The notes under the pieces: generated by a model | What the model was told of the DNA's origin: nothing | Database searches by the model: none | The model's input: the letters and a program-made list of their open reading frames with translations, nothing else | Shown: piece after piece, positions 38,890-49,650 of the stretch | How positions within the stretch are numbered: the stretch's first letter is position 1 | How the letters are laid out: the number at the start of each line of letters is the position of its first letter | Position numbers and translations under genes: made by a program | Source of the DNA: Cupriavidus malaysiensis | Lineage (GTDB): Bacteria; Pseudomonadota; Gammaproteobacteria; Burkholderiales; Burkholderiaceae | Assembly: GCF_001854325.1 (NCBI RefSeq) | Contig: NZ_CP017754.1 | Span: 3,906,001-3,970,000, forward strand | Direction of reading: 5' to 3' | Length of the DNA: 64,000 bases

Positions 38890-39237
38890 GGCGGAAAACG
38901 ACGGTGAGGGAGACAGGGGAGGCGAAGCGCCATTATCGCGCCAAGCGGCGTCGGCCGGGGAAAAGGCCGGATGCAGTCGAGCCGAAAGAGTGATCCCGGC
39001 CGCCGCGGCCGACCGACGCCCGCCCTCTCCCCCAGCCCCTCTCCCGCAAGCGGGAGAGGGCGGGGGAGAGGGGTGGTTTAGCAAGGCGCCACGTATAGAC
39101 GAAGCCAACGATGTGCTCCAGCGCGCGAGCATAGGGACGAAGCCAACGGTGTGGCCCCAGCCGTCACGGCCGGCCGGCGGGAGAGTGGTCACAAGCCGCG
39201 CGGCACGACCACCGGCGCCAGCCGAATCCGCCAGGCG
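38890..39237. other. Gene-free region upstream of pabBC containing a dispersed repeat
   Basis: Between pabBC and the dnaJ terminator I see no gene. An open frame continues upstream from pabBC through this region and into the antisense of dnaJ, but the middle of it is the hairpin repeat at 39023-39153. No convincing promoter for pabBC was found. Confidence 0.6.
39023..39153 (+). repeat. Dispersed hairpin repeat, copy A
   Basis: A stem of over 20 bp with two bulges (39023-39072, centre CCCGCAAGCGGG) is followed by GTGGTTTAGCAAGGCGCCACG and two copies of GACGAAGCCAACG (39098-39110, 39136-39148). Close relatives lie at 50982-51058 and, in opposite orientation, at 58149-58210. It resembles the REP/BIME class of intergenic palindromic repeats. 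Confidence 0.8.
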
Positions 39238-39263
39238 AAAAAAAAGCCGCGCTCGCGCGCGGC
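39238..39263 (-). terminator. Rho-independent terminator of dnaJ
   Basis: On the minus strand the perfect stem GCCGCGC with GCGCGGC (4-nt loop) is followed by eight Ts. It starts 30 bp past the dnaJ stop. Confidence 0.9.
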
Positions 39264-39293
39264 CTTGTTGCCACGGGACCGGCCCCGCAGCCG

Positions 39294-40430
39294 TCAGCTG
39301 AAGAAGCTCTTCACCTTGTCCAGCCAGGACTGCTCCTGCGGGCTGTGGCGCGAGCCGCCTTCGTGCACCGAGCGGTCGAACTGGCGCAGCATGTCCTTCT
39401 GCGCCTCGGTCAGCTTGACCGGCGTCTCCACGGCGACATGCACGTAGAGGTCGCCCGGATAACCGGAGCGCACCCCCTTGATGCCCTTGCCGCGCAGGCG
39501 GAAGGTCTTGCCCGCCTGGGTGCCTTCGGGCACCGGGAAGGTCGCCTTGCCGCCCAGCGTGGGCACTTCCAGGTCGCCGCCCAGCGCCGCGGTAGCGAAG
39601 GAAATCGGCATCTGGCAATGCAGGTCGTCGCCGTCGCGCTCGAACACCGCATGGGGCTTGATGTGGACTTCCACGTACAGGTCACCCGGCGGCCCGCCGT
39701 TGATGCCAGGTTCGCCGTTGCCGGACGAGCGGATGCGCATGCCCTCGTCGATGCCGGCCGGGATCTTGACCTCCAGCGTCTTCTGCGACTTCAGCCTGCC
39801 CTGGCCATGGCACTTGGTGCAGGGCTTGGGAATGTGCTTGCCGCTGCCGTGGCACTTCGGGCAGGTCTGCTGCATGCTGAAGAAGCCCTGCGACACGCGC
39901 ACCTGGCCCACGCCGTTACAGGTCGGGCAGGTCTCGACATTGGTGCCGGGCTCGGCGCCGTTGCCGTGGCAGCGGTCGCACTCGTCCCAGTGCGGCACGC
40001 GGATCTGCGCCTCGTGGCCGTGCGCGGCCTGCTCCAGCGTGATCTCCATGCTGTAGCGCAGATCGGCGCCGCGGTAGACCTGCGGGCCGCCGCCGCCGCG
40101 GCGGCCGCCGCCGCCCTGGCCGAAGATGTCGCCGAAAATATCGCCGAAGGCCTCGGCGAAGCCGCCGTAGCCCTGGCCGCCGCCGAAACCGCCCGCCATA
40201 TTGGGGTCGACGCCGGCGTGGCCGTACTGGTCGTAGGCGGCCTTCTTTTCCGGATCCGAGAGCATCTCGTAGGCCTCCTTGGCCTCCTTGAACTTCTCCT
40301 CGGCATCCTTGCTGTCCGGATTGCGGTCCGGGTGGTACTTCATCGCGAGCTTGCGATAGGACTTCTTGATCTCTTCGTCGCTCGCGTTCTTACCCACCCC
40401 GAGCACTTCGTAATAGTCACGTTTTGCCAT
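39294..40430 (-). CDS. dnaJ: Chaperone protein DnaJ
   Basis: This 378-residue Hsp40 co-chaperone stimulates DnaK ATPase activity and delivers substrates. It has the J domain with HPD at 33-35, a Gly/Phe-rich linker ([12 protein letters not shown]), four CxxCxGxG zinc-finger repeats ([36 protein letters not shown]) and the C-terminal substrate domain. The first repeats bind two zincs in the family. It lies downstream of dnaK with a 171-bp gap containing a short hairpin and six Ts on the minus strand (around 40487-40510), perhaps an attenuator lowering dnaJ relative to dnaK. Confidence 0.98.
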   Translation of the reverse strand: MAKRDYYEVLGVGKNASDEEIKKSYRKLAMKYHPDRNPDSKDAEEKFKEAKEAYEMLSDPEKKAAYDQYGHAGVDPNMAGGFGGGQGYGGFAEAFGDIFGDIFGQGGGGRRGGGGPQVYRGADLRYSMEITLEQAAHGHEAQIRVPHWDECDRCHGNGAEPGTNVETCPTCNGVGQVRVSQGFFSMQQTCPKCHGSGKHIPKPCTKCHGQGRLKSQKTLEVKIPAGIDEGMRIRSSGNGEPGINGGPPGDLYVEVHIKPHAVFERDGDDLHCQMPISFATAALGGDLEVPTLGGKATFPVPEGTQAGKTFRLRGKGIKGVRSGYPGDLYVHVAVETPVKLTEAQKDMLRQFDRSVHEGGSRHSPQEQSWLDKVKSFFS

Positions 40431-40517
40431 GGTGGCTGCTTACCTGAGTGGCCGGGTGCGCAAGACGCGCGCACCGGGCGAATAGCAAAAAAGCCGAGCG
40501 AGGCATCCGACGGCGGT

Positions 40518-40535
40518 CACCCGCTTGGTCCGATG
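40518..40535. repeat. Second copy of the 18-bp sequence found upstream of mutL
   Basis: CACCCGCTTGGTCCGATG is identical to 21678-21695. Here it lies in the dnaK-dnaJ gap and no -10 box follows. Confidence 0.5.
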
Positions 40536-40601
40536 TCCGTCGCCCGGCGTCGGGACGGGTCACGGCGGGGCGCCCAGCCCGCGCCGCACCCGCGGTCCCG
40601 T

Positions 40602-42539
<1,938 letters not shown>

Positions 42540-42597
42540 TTATTCTCTCCTATTGAGCCATCGCTATCCGCGCGGCTGCAATTCAACCTGAGGCCGA

Positions 42598-42624
42598 AAT
42601 TGTGGCACCCAGGGGCTTTTCAAG
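42598..42624 (-). promoter_or_regulatory. Heat-shock (sigma-32) promoter of dnaK
   Basis: On the minus strand CTTGAAAA (42624-42617) matches the sigma-32 -35 consensus CTTGAAA. After 11 bp comes CCACAATT (42605-42598), similar to the -10 consensus CCCCATNT. It lies 59 bp before the dnaK ATG. Confidence 0.65.
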
Positions 42625-42736
42625 GGTCTACAGCGTTTTTCCGACTAAATTTCTCGACTTTTCGCGGGGATATCGGCAGGAGGCCGCGCGCCGGAACCCG
42701 GACGTGAAGTCCCGGCGCAACAAAGTCGACCTTTCG

Positions 42737-43288
42737 TCACTCATCCCGGGCGCGCTGCCACAGCACGTCGCTGCCGCCGGCGGACCGGTTGAGCACGCGG
42801 GCCAGCACGAACAGCAGGTCCGACAGGCGGTTCAGGTAGTGGCGCGGCGCATCGTTGAGCGCCTCGGCGGCACCGAGGGCAACCAGGCTGCGCTCCGCCC
42901 GGCGGCAGACGGCACGGCAGACGTGGGCCTGGGCCGCGCCCCGGCTGCCGCCCGGCAGGATGAACTCGGCCAGGCGCGGCAGGTCGGCGTTGTAATGGGC
43001 CAGCCACTCGTCGAGCCGGATCACGTGGGCCTCCTTGAGCAGCGGGTAACCCGGGATGGACAGTTCGCCACCGAGATCGAACAGGTCGTGCTGCACCTGC
43101 AGCAGGGCCCCGCGCACCGCCTCCGGCAGGTCCTCGGTCAGCAGCAGGCCGAGTTGCGAATTCAGTTCGTCGACATCGCCGATGGCGCCGATGCGCAGGC
43201 TGTCCTTTCCGGTTCGGCTGCCGTCGCCGAGGCCGGTGGTGCCGTCGTCGCCGGTGCGGGTCACGATCTTGGTCAGGCGCTTGCCCAT
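42737..43288 (-). CDS. pduO: Cob(I)alamin adenosyltransferase, PduO type
   Basis: This 183-residue trimeric ATP:corrinoid adenosyltransferase makes adenosylcobalamin. The N-terminal signature KIVTRTGDDGTTGLGDGSRTGKDSLRI is the ATP-binding region of PduO-type enzymes. The VDELNSQLG motif, FDLGGELS, FILPGGSRGAAQAHVCRAVCRRAERS and RYLNRLSDLLFVLARV-like NRLSDLLFVLARVLNR follow. No other cobalamin gene or cobalamin-dependent enzyme is adjacent. It lies upstream of dnaK on the same strand, but the heat-shock promoter between them suggests separate control. Confidence 0.95.
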   Translation of the reverse strand: MGKRLTKIVTRTGDDGTTGLGDGSRTGKDSLRIGAIGDVDELNSQLGLLLTEDLPEAVRGALLQVQHDLFDLGGELSIPGYPLLKEAHVIRLDEWLAHYNADLPRLAEFILPGGSRGAAQAHVCRAVCRRAERSLVALGAAEALNDAPRHYLNRLSDLLFVLARVLNRSAGGSDVLWQRARDE

Positions 43289-43515
43289 GTTCTGCTCTCT
43301 CCTGCGGCGCTTGCCGCGCTATAGCTTGTGAACCGGACATTATGGCGCCGTTCGCGTCGCGCGGGCAGTCCGGCGCGGCCACCGCCTCCGGGCCGCCGGC
43401 CCCGGGGCGTAAAATAAACAAATTGACACCCAGACGAAACCGGGCCGCGCCCCTGCCGCCCGCCGGTCCGCTGCCGGCGGCGCGGGCGCCGGGAACGGGC
43501 CCGCAGGAGACCGGC

Positions 43516-44934
43516 ATGAACCACCCCACCCCGCAAGCCGCGCTGGCGCGCCGCCCGCTGCCGCCCGCTGTCGTCCAGGCCCTGCAGGCCCGCTTCGGCG
43601 AGCGCTTTTCCACCTCGGCGGGCGTGCGCGAGCACCATGGCCGCGACGAATCGCCGTTCCCGCCCGCCCTGCCGGATGCCGTGGTGTTCGCGCACAGCAC
43701 CGACGAGGTAGCCGCGGTGGCGCGGCTGTGCCATGACCACGACGTGCCGCTGATCCCCTATGGCGTCGGCTCCTCGCTCGAAGGCCACCTGCTGGCGGTG
43801 GCCGGAGGCATCAGCCTGGACCTGTCGCAGATGAACCGCGTCGTCGCGCTGCAGGCCGAAGACCTGACCGTGACCGTGCAGCCCGGCGTGACGCGCAAGC
43901 AGTTGAACCAGGAAATCAAGGATAGCGGGCTGTTCTTCCCCATCGACCCGGGCGCCGACGCTTCGCTGGGCGGCATGTGCGCCACGCGCGCCTCGGGCAC
44001 CAATGCCGTGCGCTACGGCACCATGCGCGAGAACGTGCTGGCGCTGACGGTGGTCACCGCCGACGGCCGCGTGATCAAGACCGGCACGCACGCGCGCAAG
44101 TCTTCCGCCGGCTACGACCTGACCCGCCTGTTCATCGGCAGCGAAGGCACGCTCGGCATCCTGACCGAGATCACGGTGCGCCTCTACCCGCAGCCCGAGG
44201 CCATCTCGGCCGCGGTGTGCGCCTTCCCCAGCATGCGCAGCGCCGTGCAGGCGGTGATCGAGACCATCCAGCTCGGCGTGCCGGTGGCGCGCGTGGAGTT
44301 CGTCGACCCGCTCGCCATCCGCGCCATCAACCGGCACGACAAGCTGGCGCTGCCCGAGCTGCCCCACCTGTTCTTCGAGTTCCACGGCAGCGAGGCCGGC
44401 GTGCGCGAGCAGGCCGAGACGGTGCAGCAGATCGCCGCCGACCACGGCGGCCAGGGCTTCGAATGGGCAACCCGCCCCGAAGACCGCAGCCGCCTCTGGA
44501 ATGCACGCCACCATGCCTATTTCGCCATGCTGCAGCTCAAGCCGGGCTGCCGCGCGGTGACCACCGACGTGTGCGTGCCGATCTCCCGCCTGGCCGACTG
44601 CGTGGGTGAGACCGAGCGCGACCTGCGCGCCTCTTCGCTGCCCTGCCCCATCGTCGGCCACGTCGGCGACGGCAATTTCCACGTGGTGATCCTGGTCGAC
44701 CCGGCACTGCCGCGGGAGATGGAAGAGGCCGAGGCACTCAACCGCCGCATCGTCGAGCGCGCGCTGGCCATGGGCGGCACCTGCACCGGCGAGCACGGCG
44801 TGGGGCTGCACAAGATGGACTTCCTGGTGCGCGAGCACGGCGAGGACGCGCTCGACCTGATGCGCGCGATCAAGGATGCGCTCGATCCGAAGCACATCCT
44901 GAACCCCGGCAAGATCTTCCGCGCCTCGCGCTGA
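43516..44934 (+). CDS. FAD-linked oxidase, D-lactate dehydrogenase (cytochrome) type
   Basis: This 472-residue flavoprotein of the VAO/PCMH family has an N-terminal FAD-binding domain with VPLIPYGVGSSLEGHLLAVAGGISLDLSQMN and DPGADASLGGMCATRASGTNAVRYGTMRENV. The FAD-oxidase C domain contains HVGDGNFHVVI and GTCTGEHGVGLHKMDFL, whose His residues act in 2-hydroxyacid oxidation. It best fits eukaryote-like D-lactate dehydrogenase (LDHD) or glycolate oxidase GlcD relatives; substrate is probably D-lactate or another D-2-hydroxyacid. ATG 43516 has AGGAGA 7 bp upstream. The LysR gene follows after 16 bp, and glcD two genes on. Confidence 0.92.
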   Translation: MNHPTPQAALARRPLPPAVVQALQARFGERFSTSAGVREHHGRDESPFPPALPDAVVFAHSTDEVAAVARLCHDHDVPLIPYGVGSSLEGHLLAVAGGISLDLSQMNRVVALQAEDLTVTVQPGVTRKQLNQEIKDSGLFFPIDPGADASLGGMCATRASGTNAVRYGTMRENVLALTVVTADGRVIKTGTHARKSSAGYDLTRLFIGSEGTLGILTEITVRLYPQPEAISAAVCAFPSMRSAVQAVIETIQLGVPVARVEFVDPLAIRAINRHDKLALPELPHLFFEFHGSEAGVREQAETVQQIAADHGGQGFEWATRPEDRSRLWNARHHAYFAMLQLKPGCRAVTTDVCVPISRLADCVGETERDLRASSLPCPIVGHVGDGNFHVVILVDPALPREMEEAEALNRRIVERALAMGGTCTGEHGVGLHKMDFLVREHGEDALDLMRAIKDALDPKHILNPGKIFRASR

Positions 44935-44950
44935 AGGAGCACGCGCATCC

Positions 44951-45841
44951 ATGGCTTCGCTGTTCAACCGCGTCCCGCCGCTGCACCTGCTGATCGCCTT
45001 CGAGGCGGCCGCCCGGCTGGGCAGCTTTGCGCGCGCCGCCGAGGAACTGTCCGTCACGCCCAGCGCGGTCTCGCACCGCATCAAGAACCTCGAAGAGCTG
45101 TGGGGCGACGACCTGTTCGTGCGCGCCAACGCCGCGCTGCGCCTGACCGCGGCCGGCACGCGCTACCTGCGCAATGTGCAGGATGCGCTCAAGTCGCTCA
45201 ACGAACTGGCCCGCCCCGAGTACAACAAGCAGCGCGCGCGCCTGCGCGTGGCGATCCCGCCCACCTTCGGACGCCAGCACCTGGTGCCGCGCCTGCCAGA
45301 GTTCGGCGCGCTGTACCCGCACATCGACATCGAACTGCACCTGGCCGTCCCCCTGCTCGACGTCAAGGCCCAGGACACGGATGTGGAGATCCGCTACGGC
45401 ACCGGCCGCTATCCCGACCTGAAGGCCACCAGGCTGCTGGTCGAACCGGTCTTTCCCGCCTGCGGGCGCGAATACTTCGAGCGCATCGACGGCCGCGCCG
45501 TGACGCGCCCGGAGCACCTGCACGGCCTGGTGCTGCTGCGCAGCCCGCTGGAACCGTGGAAACCCTGGTTCGAGACCGCCGGCCTGGACTGGCCCGAACC
45601 CCAGACCGGGCCCCAGTTCAACGACATCGGGCTGATGCTCGAAGCCATCGCCACCAACCAGGGCGTGGCGCTGGTGCGCCAGCGCATGGCCAAGCAGTGG
45701 CTGTCGCTCGGCCAGATGGTGCGCCTGCTGGACATCGAATCGGTATCGCCGCACGGCTACTACATCGTCGAGCGCGAACAGGCGCCGCTCAATCCCGAGG
45801 CCCGCTACTTCGTCGACTGGCTGCTGGGCCTCGACTGGTAG
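44951..45841 (+). CDS. LysR-family transcriptional regulator, GcvA-like
   Basis: This 296-residue LysR regulator has an N-terminal winged helix (LIAFEAAARLGSFARAAEELSVTPSAVSHRIKNLE), and the PPLHLL start typical of the GcvA subgroup. The effector domain begins near residue 92 (RLRVAIPPTFGRQHLV). It is transcribed in the same direction as the upstream lactate dehydrogenase (16-bp gap) and the downstream glc genes, so it lacks the usual divergent target. It probably senses a 2-hydroxyacid or related metabolite and controls the flanking oxidases (inference). Confidence 0.93.
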   Translation: MASLFNRVPPLHLLIAFEAAARLGSFARAAEELSVTPSAVSHRIKNLEELWGDDLFVRANAALRLTAAGTRYLRNVQDALKSLNELARPEYNKQRARLRVAIPPTFGRQHLVPRLPEFGALYPHIDIELHLAVPLLDVKAQDTDVEIRYGTGRYPDLKATRLLVEPVFPACGREYFERIDGRAVTRPEHLHGLVLLRSPLEPWKPWFETAGLDWPEPQTGPQFNDIGLMLEAIATNQGVALVRQRMAKQWLSLGQMVRLLDIESVSPHGYYIVEREQAPLNPEARYFVDWLLGLDW

Positions 45842-46030
45842 AACCCGGCCCTGCCGCCCTATCATGCCTATGCCTGGGGACGGCGGCCGGCATGCCGCCC
45901 CGGCATGAACGGAATTGATCGCCCTGCCGCGCCGAATTCACGTCTGCAGCAGGCGTTTCCGGCGCGCGGCTGCGCTATAGTCAGCGCTCCCGGACACGGC
46001 GTGCCGCGCCCGGCCACTACAGGAGTTGCC

Positions 46031-47521
46031 ATGAATGCCCCGCACGAAGCCAAGCCCCTGACCGATGCCGCCCGCCAGGCGCTGCTCGACGGCCTGGCCG
46101 CGATCCTGCCCGACGCGGCGCTGCTGACCCGTCCGGAAGATACCGTGCCCTACGAGTGCGATGGCCTGGCCGCCTACCGACAATTGCCGCTGGCGGTGGC
46201 CCTGCCGGATACCGAGGACCAGGTGGTGGCCATCCTGCGCCTGTGCCACCGGCTCGGCGTGGCGGTGGTGCCGCGCGGCGCCGGCACCAGCCTGTCAGGC
46301 GGCGCCATGCCGGTCGCCGACGGCCTGGTGCTGTCGCTGGCCAAGTTCAAGCGCATCGTCTGCGTGGATGCGCGCGCGCGCACCGCCGTGGTCCAGCCCG
46401 GCGTGCGCAACCTGGCCATCTCCGAGGCCGCCGCGCCCCACCAGCTCTACTACGCCCCCGACCCCTCCTCGCAGATCGCCTGCACCATCGGCGGCAACGT
46501 CAGCGAGAACTCGGGCGGCGTGCACTGCCTGAAGTACGGACTGACCGTGCACAACGTGTTGCGCGTGCGCGCCGTGACCATGGAAGGCGAAGTGGTCGAA
46601 TTCGGCTCCGAGGCCCCCGACGCGCCCGGCCTCGACCTGCTGGCGGTGCTGATCGGCTCCGAGGGCATGCTGGCGGTGGTGACCGAGGTCACCGTGCGGC
46701 TGATCCCCAAGCCCCAGCTCGCCCAGGTCATCATGGCCAGCTTCGACGACGTGGAGAAAGGCGGCAATGCGGTGGCCGACGTGATCGCCGCCGGCATCAT
46801 CCCGGCCGGCCTGGAAATGATGGACAAGCCGGCCACGGCCGCGGTCGAGGAATTCGTGCACGCCGGCTACGACCTCGATGCCGCCGCCATCCTGCTGTGC
46901 GAGTCCGACGGCACGCCCGAGGAAGTTGCCGAGGAGATCGCACGCATGAGCGAGGTGCTGCGCGCCTCCGGCGCGACCCGCATCACCGTGTCGCAGAGCG
47001 AGAGCGAGCGCCTGCGCTTCTGGAGCGGACGCAAGAACGCCTTCCCCGCCGCCGGCCGCATCTCGCCCGACTACTACTGCATGGACGGCACCATCCCGCG
47101 CAAGCACATCGGCACCCTGCTCAAGCGCATCGAGCAGATGGAGGGCAAGTACGGCCTGCGCTGCATCAATGTGTTCCATGCCGGCGACGGCAATATGCAC
47201 CCGCTGGTGCTGTTCGACGGCGCGGACCAGGACGAGTGGCACCGCGCCGAGCTGTTCGGCGCCGACATCCTGGAAGCCTGCGTGGAACTGGGCGGCACCG
47301 TCACCGGTGAGCACGGCGTCGGCGTGGAGAAGCTCAATTCGATGTGCGTGCAGTTCGCTCCGGCCGAGCGCGAAGCCTTCTTCGCCGTCAAGGCGGCCTT
47401 CGACCCGGCGCGCCTGCTCAATCCCGACAAGGCCATCCCGACCCTGGCGCGCTGCGCCGAGTACGGCAAGATGCACGTGCGCCGCGGGCTGCTGCCCCAC
47501 CCCGACCTGCCGCGCTTCTGA
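46031..47521 (+). CDS. glcD: Glycolate oxidase subunit GlcD
   Basis: This 496-residue FAD subunit oxidises glycolate (often also D-lactate) to glyoxylate. The FAD domain has VAVVPRGAGTSLSGGAMP and SSQIACTIGGNVSENSGGVHCLKYG. The C-terminal domain has the catalytic-His motifs NVFHAGDGNMHPLVL and GGTVTGEHGVGVEKL. ATG 46031 is preceded by AGGAG 5 bp upstream, deciding it over 42 earlier in-frame codons. A TATAGT at 45976-45981 may be the promoter -10. It starts the glcD-channel-glcE-glcF run and is 7 bp from the channel gene. Confidence 0.96.
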   Translation: MNAPHEAKPLTDAARQALLDGLAAILPDAALLTRPEDTVPYECDGLAAYRQLPLAVALPDTEDQVVAILRLCHRLGVAVVPRGAGTSLSGGAMPVADGLVLSLAKFKRIVCVDARARTAVVQPGVRNLAISEAAAPHQLYYAPDPSSQIACTIGGNVSENSGGVHCLKYGLTVHNVLRVRAVTMEGEVVEFGSEAPDAPGLDLLAVLIGSEGMLAVVTEVTVRLIPKPQLAQVIMASFDDVEKGGNAVADVIAAGIIPAGLEMMDKPATAAVEEFVHAGYDLDAAAILLCESDGTPEEVAEEIARMSEVLRASGATRITVSQSESERLRFWSGRKNAFPAAGRISPDYYCMDGTIPRKHIGTLLKRIEQMEGKYGLRCINVFHAGDGNMHPLVLFDGADQDEWHRAELFGADILEACVELGGTVTGEHGVGVEKLNSMCVQFAPAEREAFFAVKAAFDPARLLNPDKAIPTLARCAEYGKMHVRRGLLPHPDLPRF

Positions 47522-47528
47522 CGCCACC

Positions 47529-48446
47529 ATGTCCCGACCGTTGCAACAGGAAATGCTGCGCCAGCGCCTGGGCAGGCCCGAGGCCGGCTGGCGCCAGCGC
47601 TGGTACACCATCATCTTCGAGGCCGACACGCGCGCCGGGCGCCTGTTCGACATCGCGCTGCTGGGCGCCATCGTGGCCAGCGTGCTGGTGGTGGTGCTCG
47701 ACAGCCTGGCGGCCGTGAACCAGCGCCTGGGCACCTTCTTCACCGTGCTGGAATGGATGTTCACGCTGCTGTTCACCATCGAGTACGCCATGCGCGTGCT
47801 GGTGGTGCGGCGGCCGCTGCGCTATGTGTTCAGCTTCTTCGGCATCATCGACTTCATCTCCATCCTGCCGACCTGGCTGGCCTTCTTCGTGCCGGAGCTG
47901 GCCTTCCTGATCGACGTGCGGCTGCTGCGGCTGCTGCGCGTGTTCCGCATCCTGAAGCTGACCGTCTACTTCGAGGAGGCGCAGGTCCTCTACCTGGCGC
48001 TGGCCAACAGCCGCCGCAAGATCGGTGTGTTCCTGTGCACCGTCTGCATCATCACCGTGATCCTCGGCACCGTGATGTACGTGGTGGAGGGCCCGGAGCA
48101 CGGCTTCACCAGCATCCCGACCAGCATGTACTGGGCAGTGGTCACGCTGACCACCACCGGCTTCGGCGACATGGTGCCCAAGACGCCGCTGGGCCAGCTC
48201 ATCACCTCGCTCACCATCCTGCTCGGCTACGGCATCATCGCCTTCCCCACCGGCATCGTCGGCGCGGAGCTGGCGGCGACCATCATCCGGCGCCCCCTCA
48301 CCACGCGCACCTGCACCCATTGCCTGAGCGAGGGACACGATGCCGACGCGCATTTCTGCAAGCACTGCGGCAGCGCGATGGCACCGCACCAGAATGACGC
48401 CGGGATACAGGCGCCGCCGGGTGCCGGTGCCGGGCGCAAGCCCTAG
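47529..48446 (+). CDS. Voltage-gated-type ion channel with C-terminal zinc ribbon, inside the glc operon
   Basis: This 305-residue six-helix channel has S1 near LFDIALLGAIVASVLVVVLD, S2 at VLEWMFTLLFTIEYAMRV, and an S4 with spaced arginines, DVRLLRLLRVFRILKL (about 125-140). The pore loop has the filter TTTGFGDM near 207-214, a variant of the potassium-channel TVGYGD, then S6. The cytosolic tail carries CTHC...CKHCG (about C261, C264, C277, C280), a rubredoxin-like zinc ribbon. There is no RCK or cyclic-nucleotide domain. It lies between glcD (7-bp gap) and glcE (58-bp gap), presumably in the same transcript. Potassium selectivity is inferred from the filter. Confidence 0.9.
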   Translation: MSRPLQQEMLRQRLGRPEAGWRQRWYTIIFEADTRAGRLFDIALLGAIVASVLVVVLDSLAAVNQRLGTFFTVLEWMFTLLFTIEYAMRVLVVRRPLRYVFSFFGIIDFISILPTWLAFFVPELAFLIDVRLLRLLRVFRILKLTVYFEEAQVLYLALANSRRKIGVFLCTVCIITVILGTVMYVVEGPEHGFTSIPTSMYWAVVTLTTTGFGDMVPKTPLGQLITSLTILLGYGIIAFPTGIVGAELAATIIRRPLTTRTCTHCLSEGHDADAHFCKHCGSAMAPHQNDAGIQAPPGAGAGRKP

Positions 48447-48504
48447 CGGCGCGGCGGCGACCACATCATTCAGAACAGAACAGCCAGACCAGAGACAACC
48501 CCAC

Positions 48505-49599
48505 ATGGATACCTCGCTCGACGCCTTCCGCGATGCCATCCGCCAGGCCGCCGCCCAGCGCACTCCGCTGCGGCTGCGCGGCGGCGGCAGCAAGGACTTC
48601 TACGGCCAGGCCCCCGCCGGCACGCTGCTCGACACGCGCGGATGGCGCGGCATCGTCGAATACGATCCGGCCGAGCTGGTGGTCACGGCGCGCTGCGGCA
48701 CGCCGCTGGCGGAGCTGGAAGCGGCGCTGGCGGAAAAGCGGCAGATGCTGGCCTTCGAGCCGCCGCATCTCGATGCCGGCGCCGGGCTGGCGACCGTGGG
48801 CGGCGCCGTGGCCGCCGGCCTGTCGGGGCCGCGCCGGCAATCGGTCGGCGCGCTGCGTGACTTTGTCCTCGGCGCCCAGCTGATGGACGGGCGCGGCGAG
48901 GTGCTGAACTTCGGCGGCCAGGTGATGAAGAACGTGGCCGGCTATGACGTCTCGCGCCTGCTGGCCGGCTCGCTCGGCACATTGGGCCTGATCCTGGAAG
49001 TCTCACTGAAGGTGCTGCCGATCCCCTTCGCCGATACCACGCTGCGCTTCGCCTTCGACCAGCAGCAAGCCCTCGATGCACTCAATACCTGGGGCGGCCG
49101 CCCGCTGCCGATCGCGGCCTCGGCCTGGCACGACGGTGCGCTGCACGTGCGCCTGTCGGGCGCCGAGGCGGCGCTGCGCGCGGCTTGCGCCCAGCTCGGC
49201 GGCGAGACCGTGGCCGAGAGCGAGTCGGCCGCACTGTGGCAGGCACTGCGCGAACAGAGCCATGCCTTTTTCGCCCCTGTCGCCGCTGGCCGCGCCTTGT
49301 GGCGCATCGCCGTACCGGGCACCGCCGCGCCACTCGCCCTGCCCGGCGCGCAACTGGTGGAATGGGGCGGCGGGCAGCGCTGGTGGCTGGCCGACGATGA
49401 CAGCGCGGACACGGCAGCCCATGTGCGCGCGGCCGCGCAGGCGGCGCGCGGACACGCCACGCTGTTCCGCAACGGCGACAAGTCGGTCGGCGTGTTCACG
49501 CCGCAACCGGCGCCGCTGGCAGCGATCCACGCGCGCCTGAAGGCTGCCTTCGACCCGGCCGGCATCTTCAATCCGCAGCGGCTCTACCCCGGGCTCTGA
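48505..49599 (+). CDS. glcE: Glycolate oxidase subunit GlcE
   Basis: This 364-residue second FAD-binding subunit of glycolate oxidase has RLRGGGSKDFYGQ, the ELVVTARCGTPLAELEAALAE block and VGGAVAAGLSGPRRQSVGALRDFVLG. KNVAGYDVSRLLAGSLGTLG is the GlcE hallmark. The C-terminal half is shorter than GlcD and lacks the catalytic-His motifs, as expected for GlcE. It follows the channel gene and precedes glcF by 51 bp in the same direction. In E. coli GlcD, GlcE and GlcF are all needed for activity. Confidence 0.95.
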   Translation: MDTSLDAFRDAIRQAAAQRTPLRLRGGGSKDFYGQAPAGTLLDTRGWRGIVEYDPAELVVTARCGTPLAELEAALAEKRQMLAFEPPHLDAGAGLATVGGAVAAGLSGPRRQSVGALRDFVLGAQLMDGRGEVLNFGGQVMKNVAGYDVSRLLAGSLGTLGLILEVSLKVLPIPFADTTLRFAFDQQQALDALNTWGGRPLPIAASAWHDGALHVRLSGAEAALRAACAQLGGETVAESESAALWQALREQSHAFFAPVAAGRALWRIAVPGTAAPLALPGAQLVEWGGGQRWWLADDDSADTAAHVRAAAQAARGHATLFRNGDKSVGVFTPQPAPLAAIHARLKAAFDPAGIFNPQRLYPGL

Positions 49600-49650
49600 G
49601 GCCCGCGCCGACGGCAAGCGCCCGACCCCGACCCACACGGCACCGAGACC

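Noticed and set aside
39023..39072. Simple rho-independent terminator or CRISPR-like repeat
   Set aside because: The hairpin has no T-tract, there is a better dnaJ terminator at 39238, the repeats are not evenly spaced with unique spacers, and the conserved flank recurs elsewhere.
38890..39618. N-terminal extension of pabBC to a 884-residue protein
   Set aside because: The extra part covers dnaJ antisense, the dnaJ terminator and a dispersed repeat, and has no similarity to PabB.
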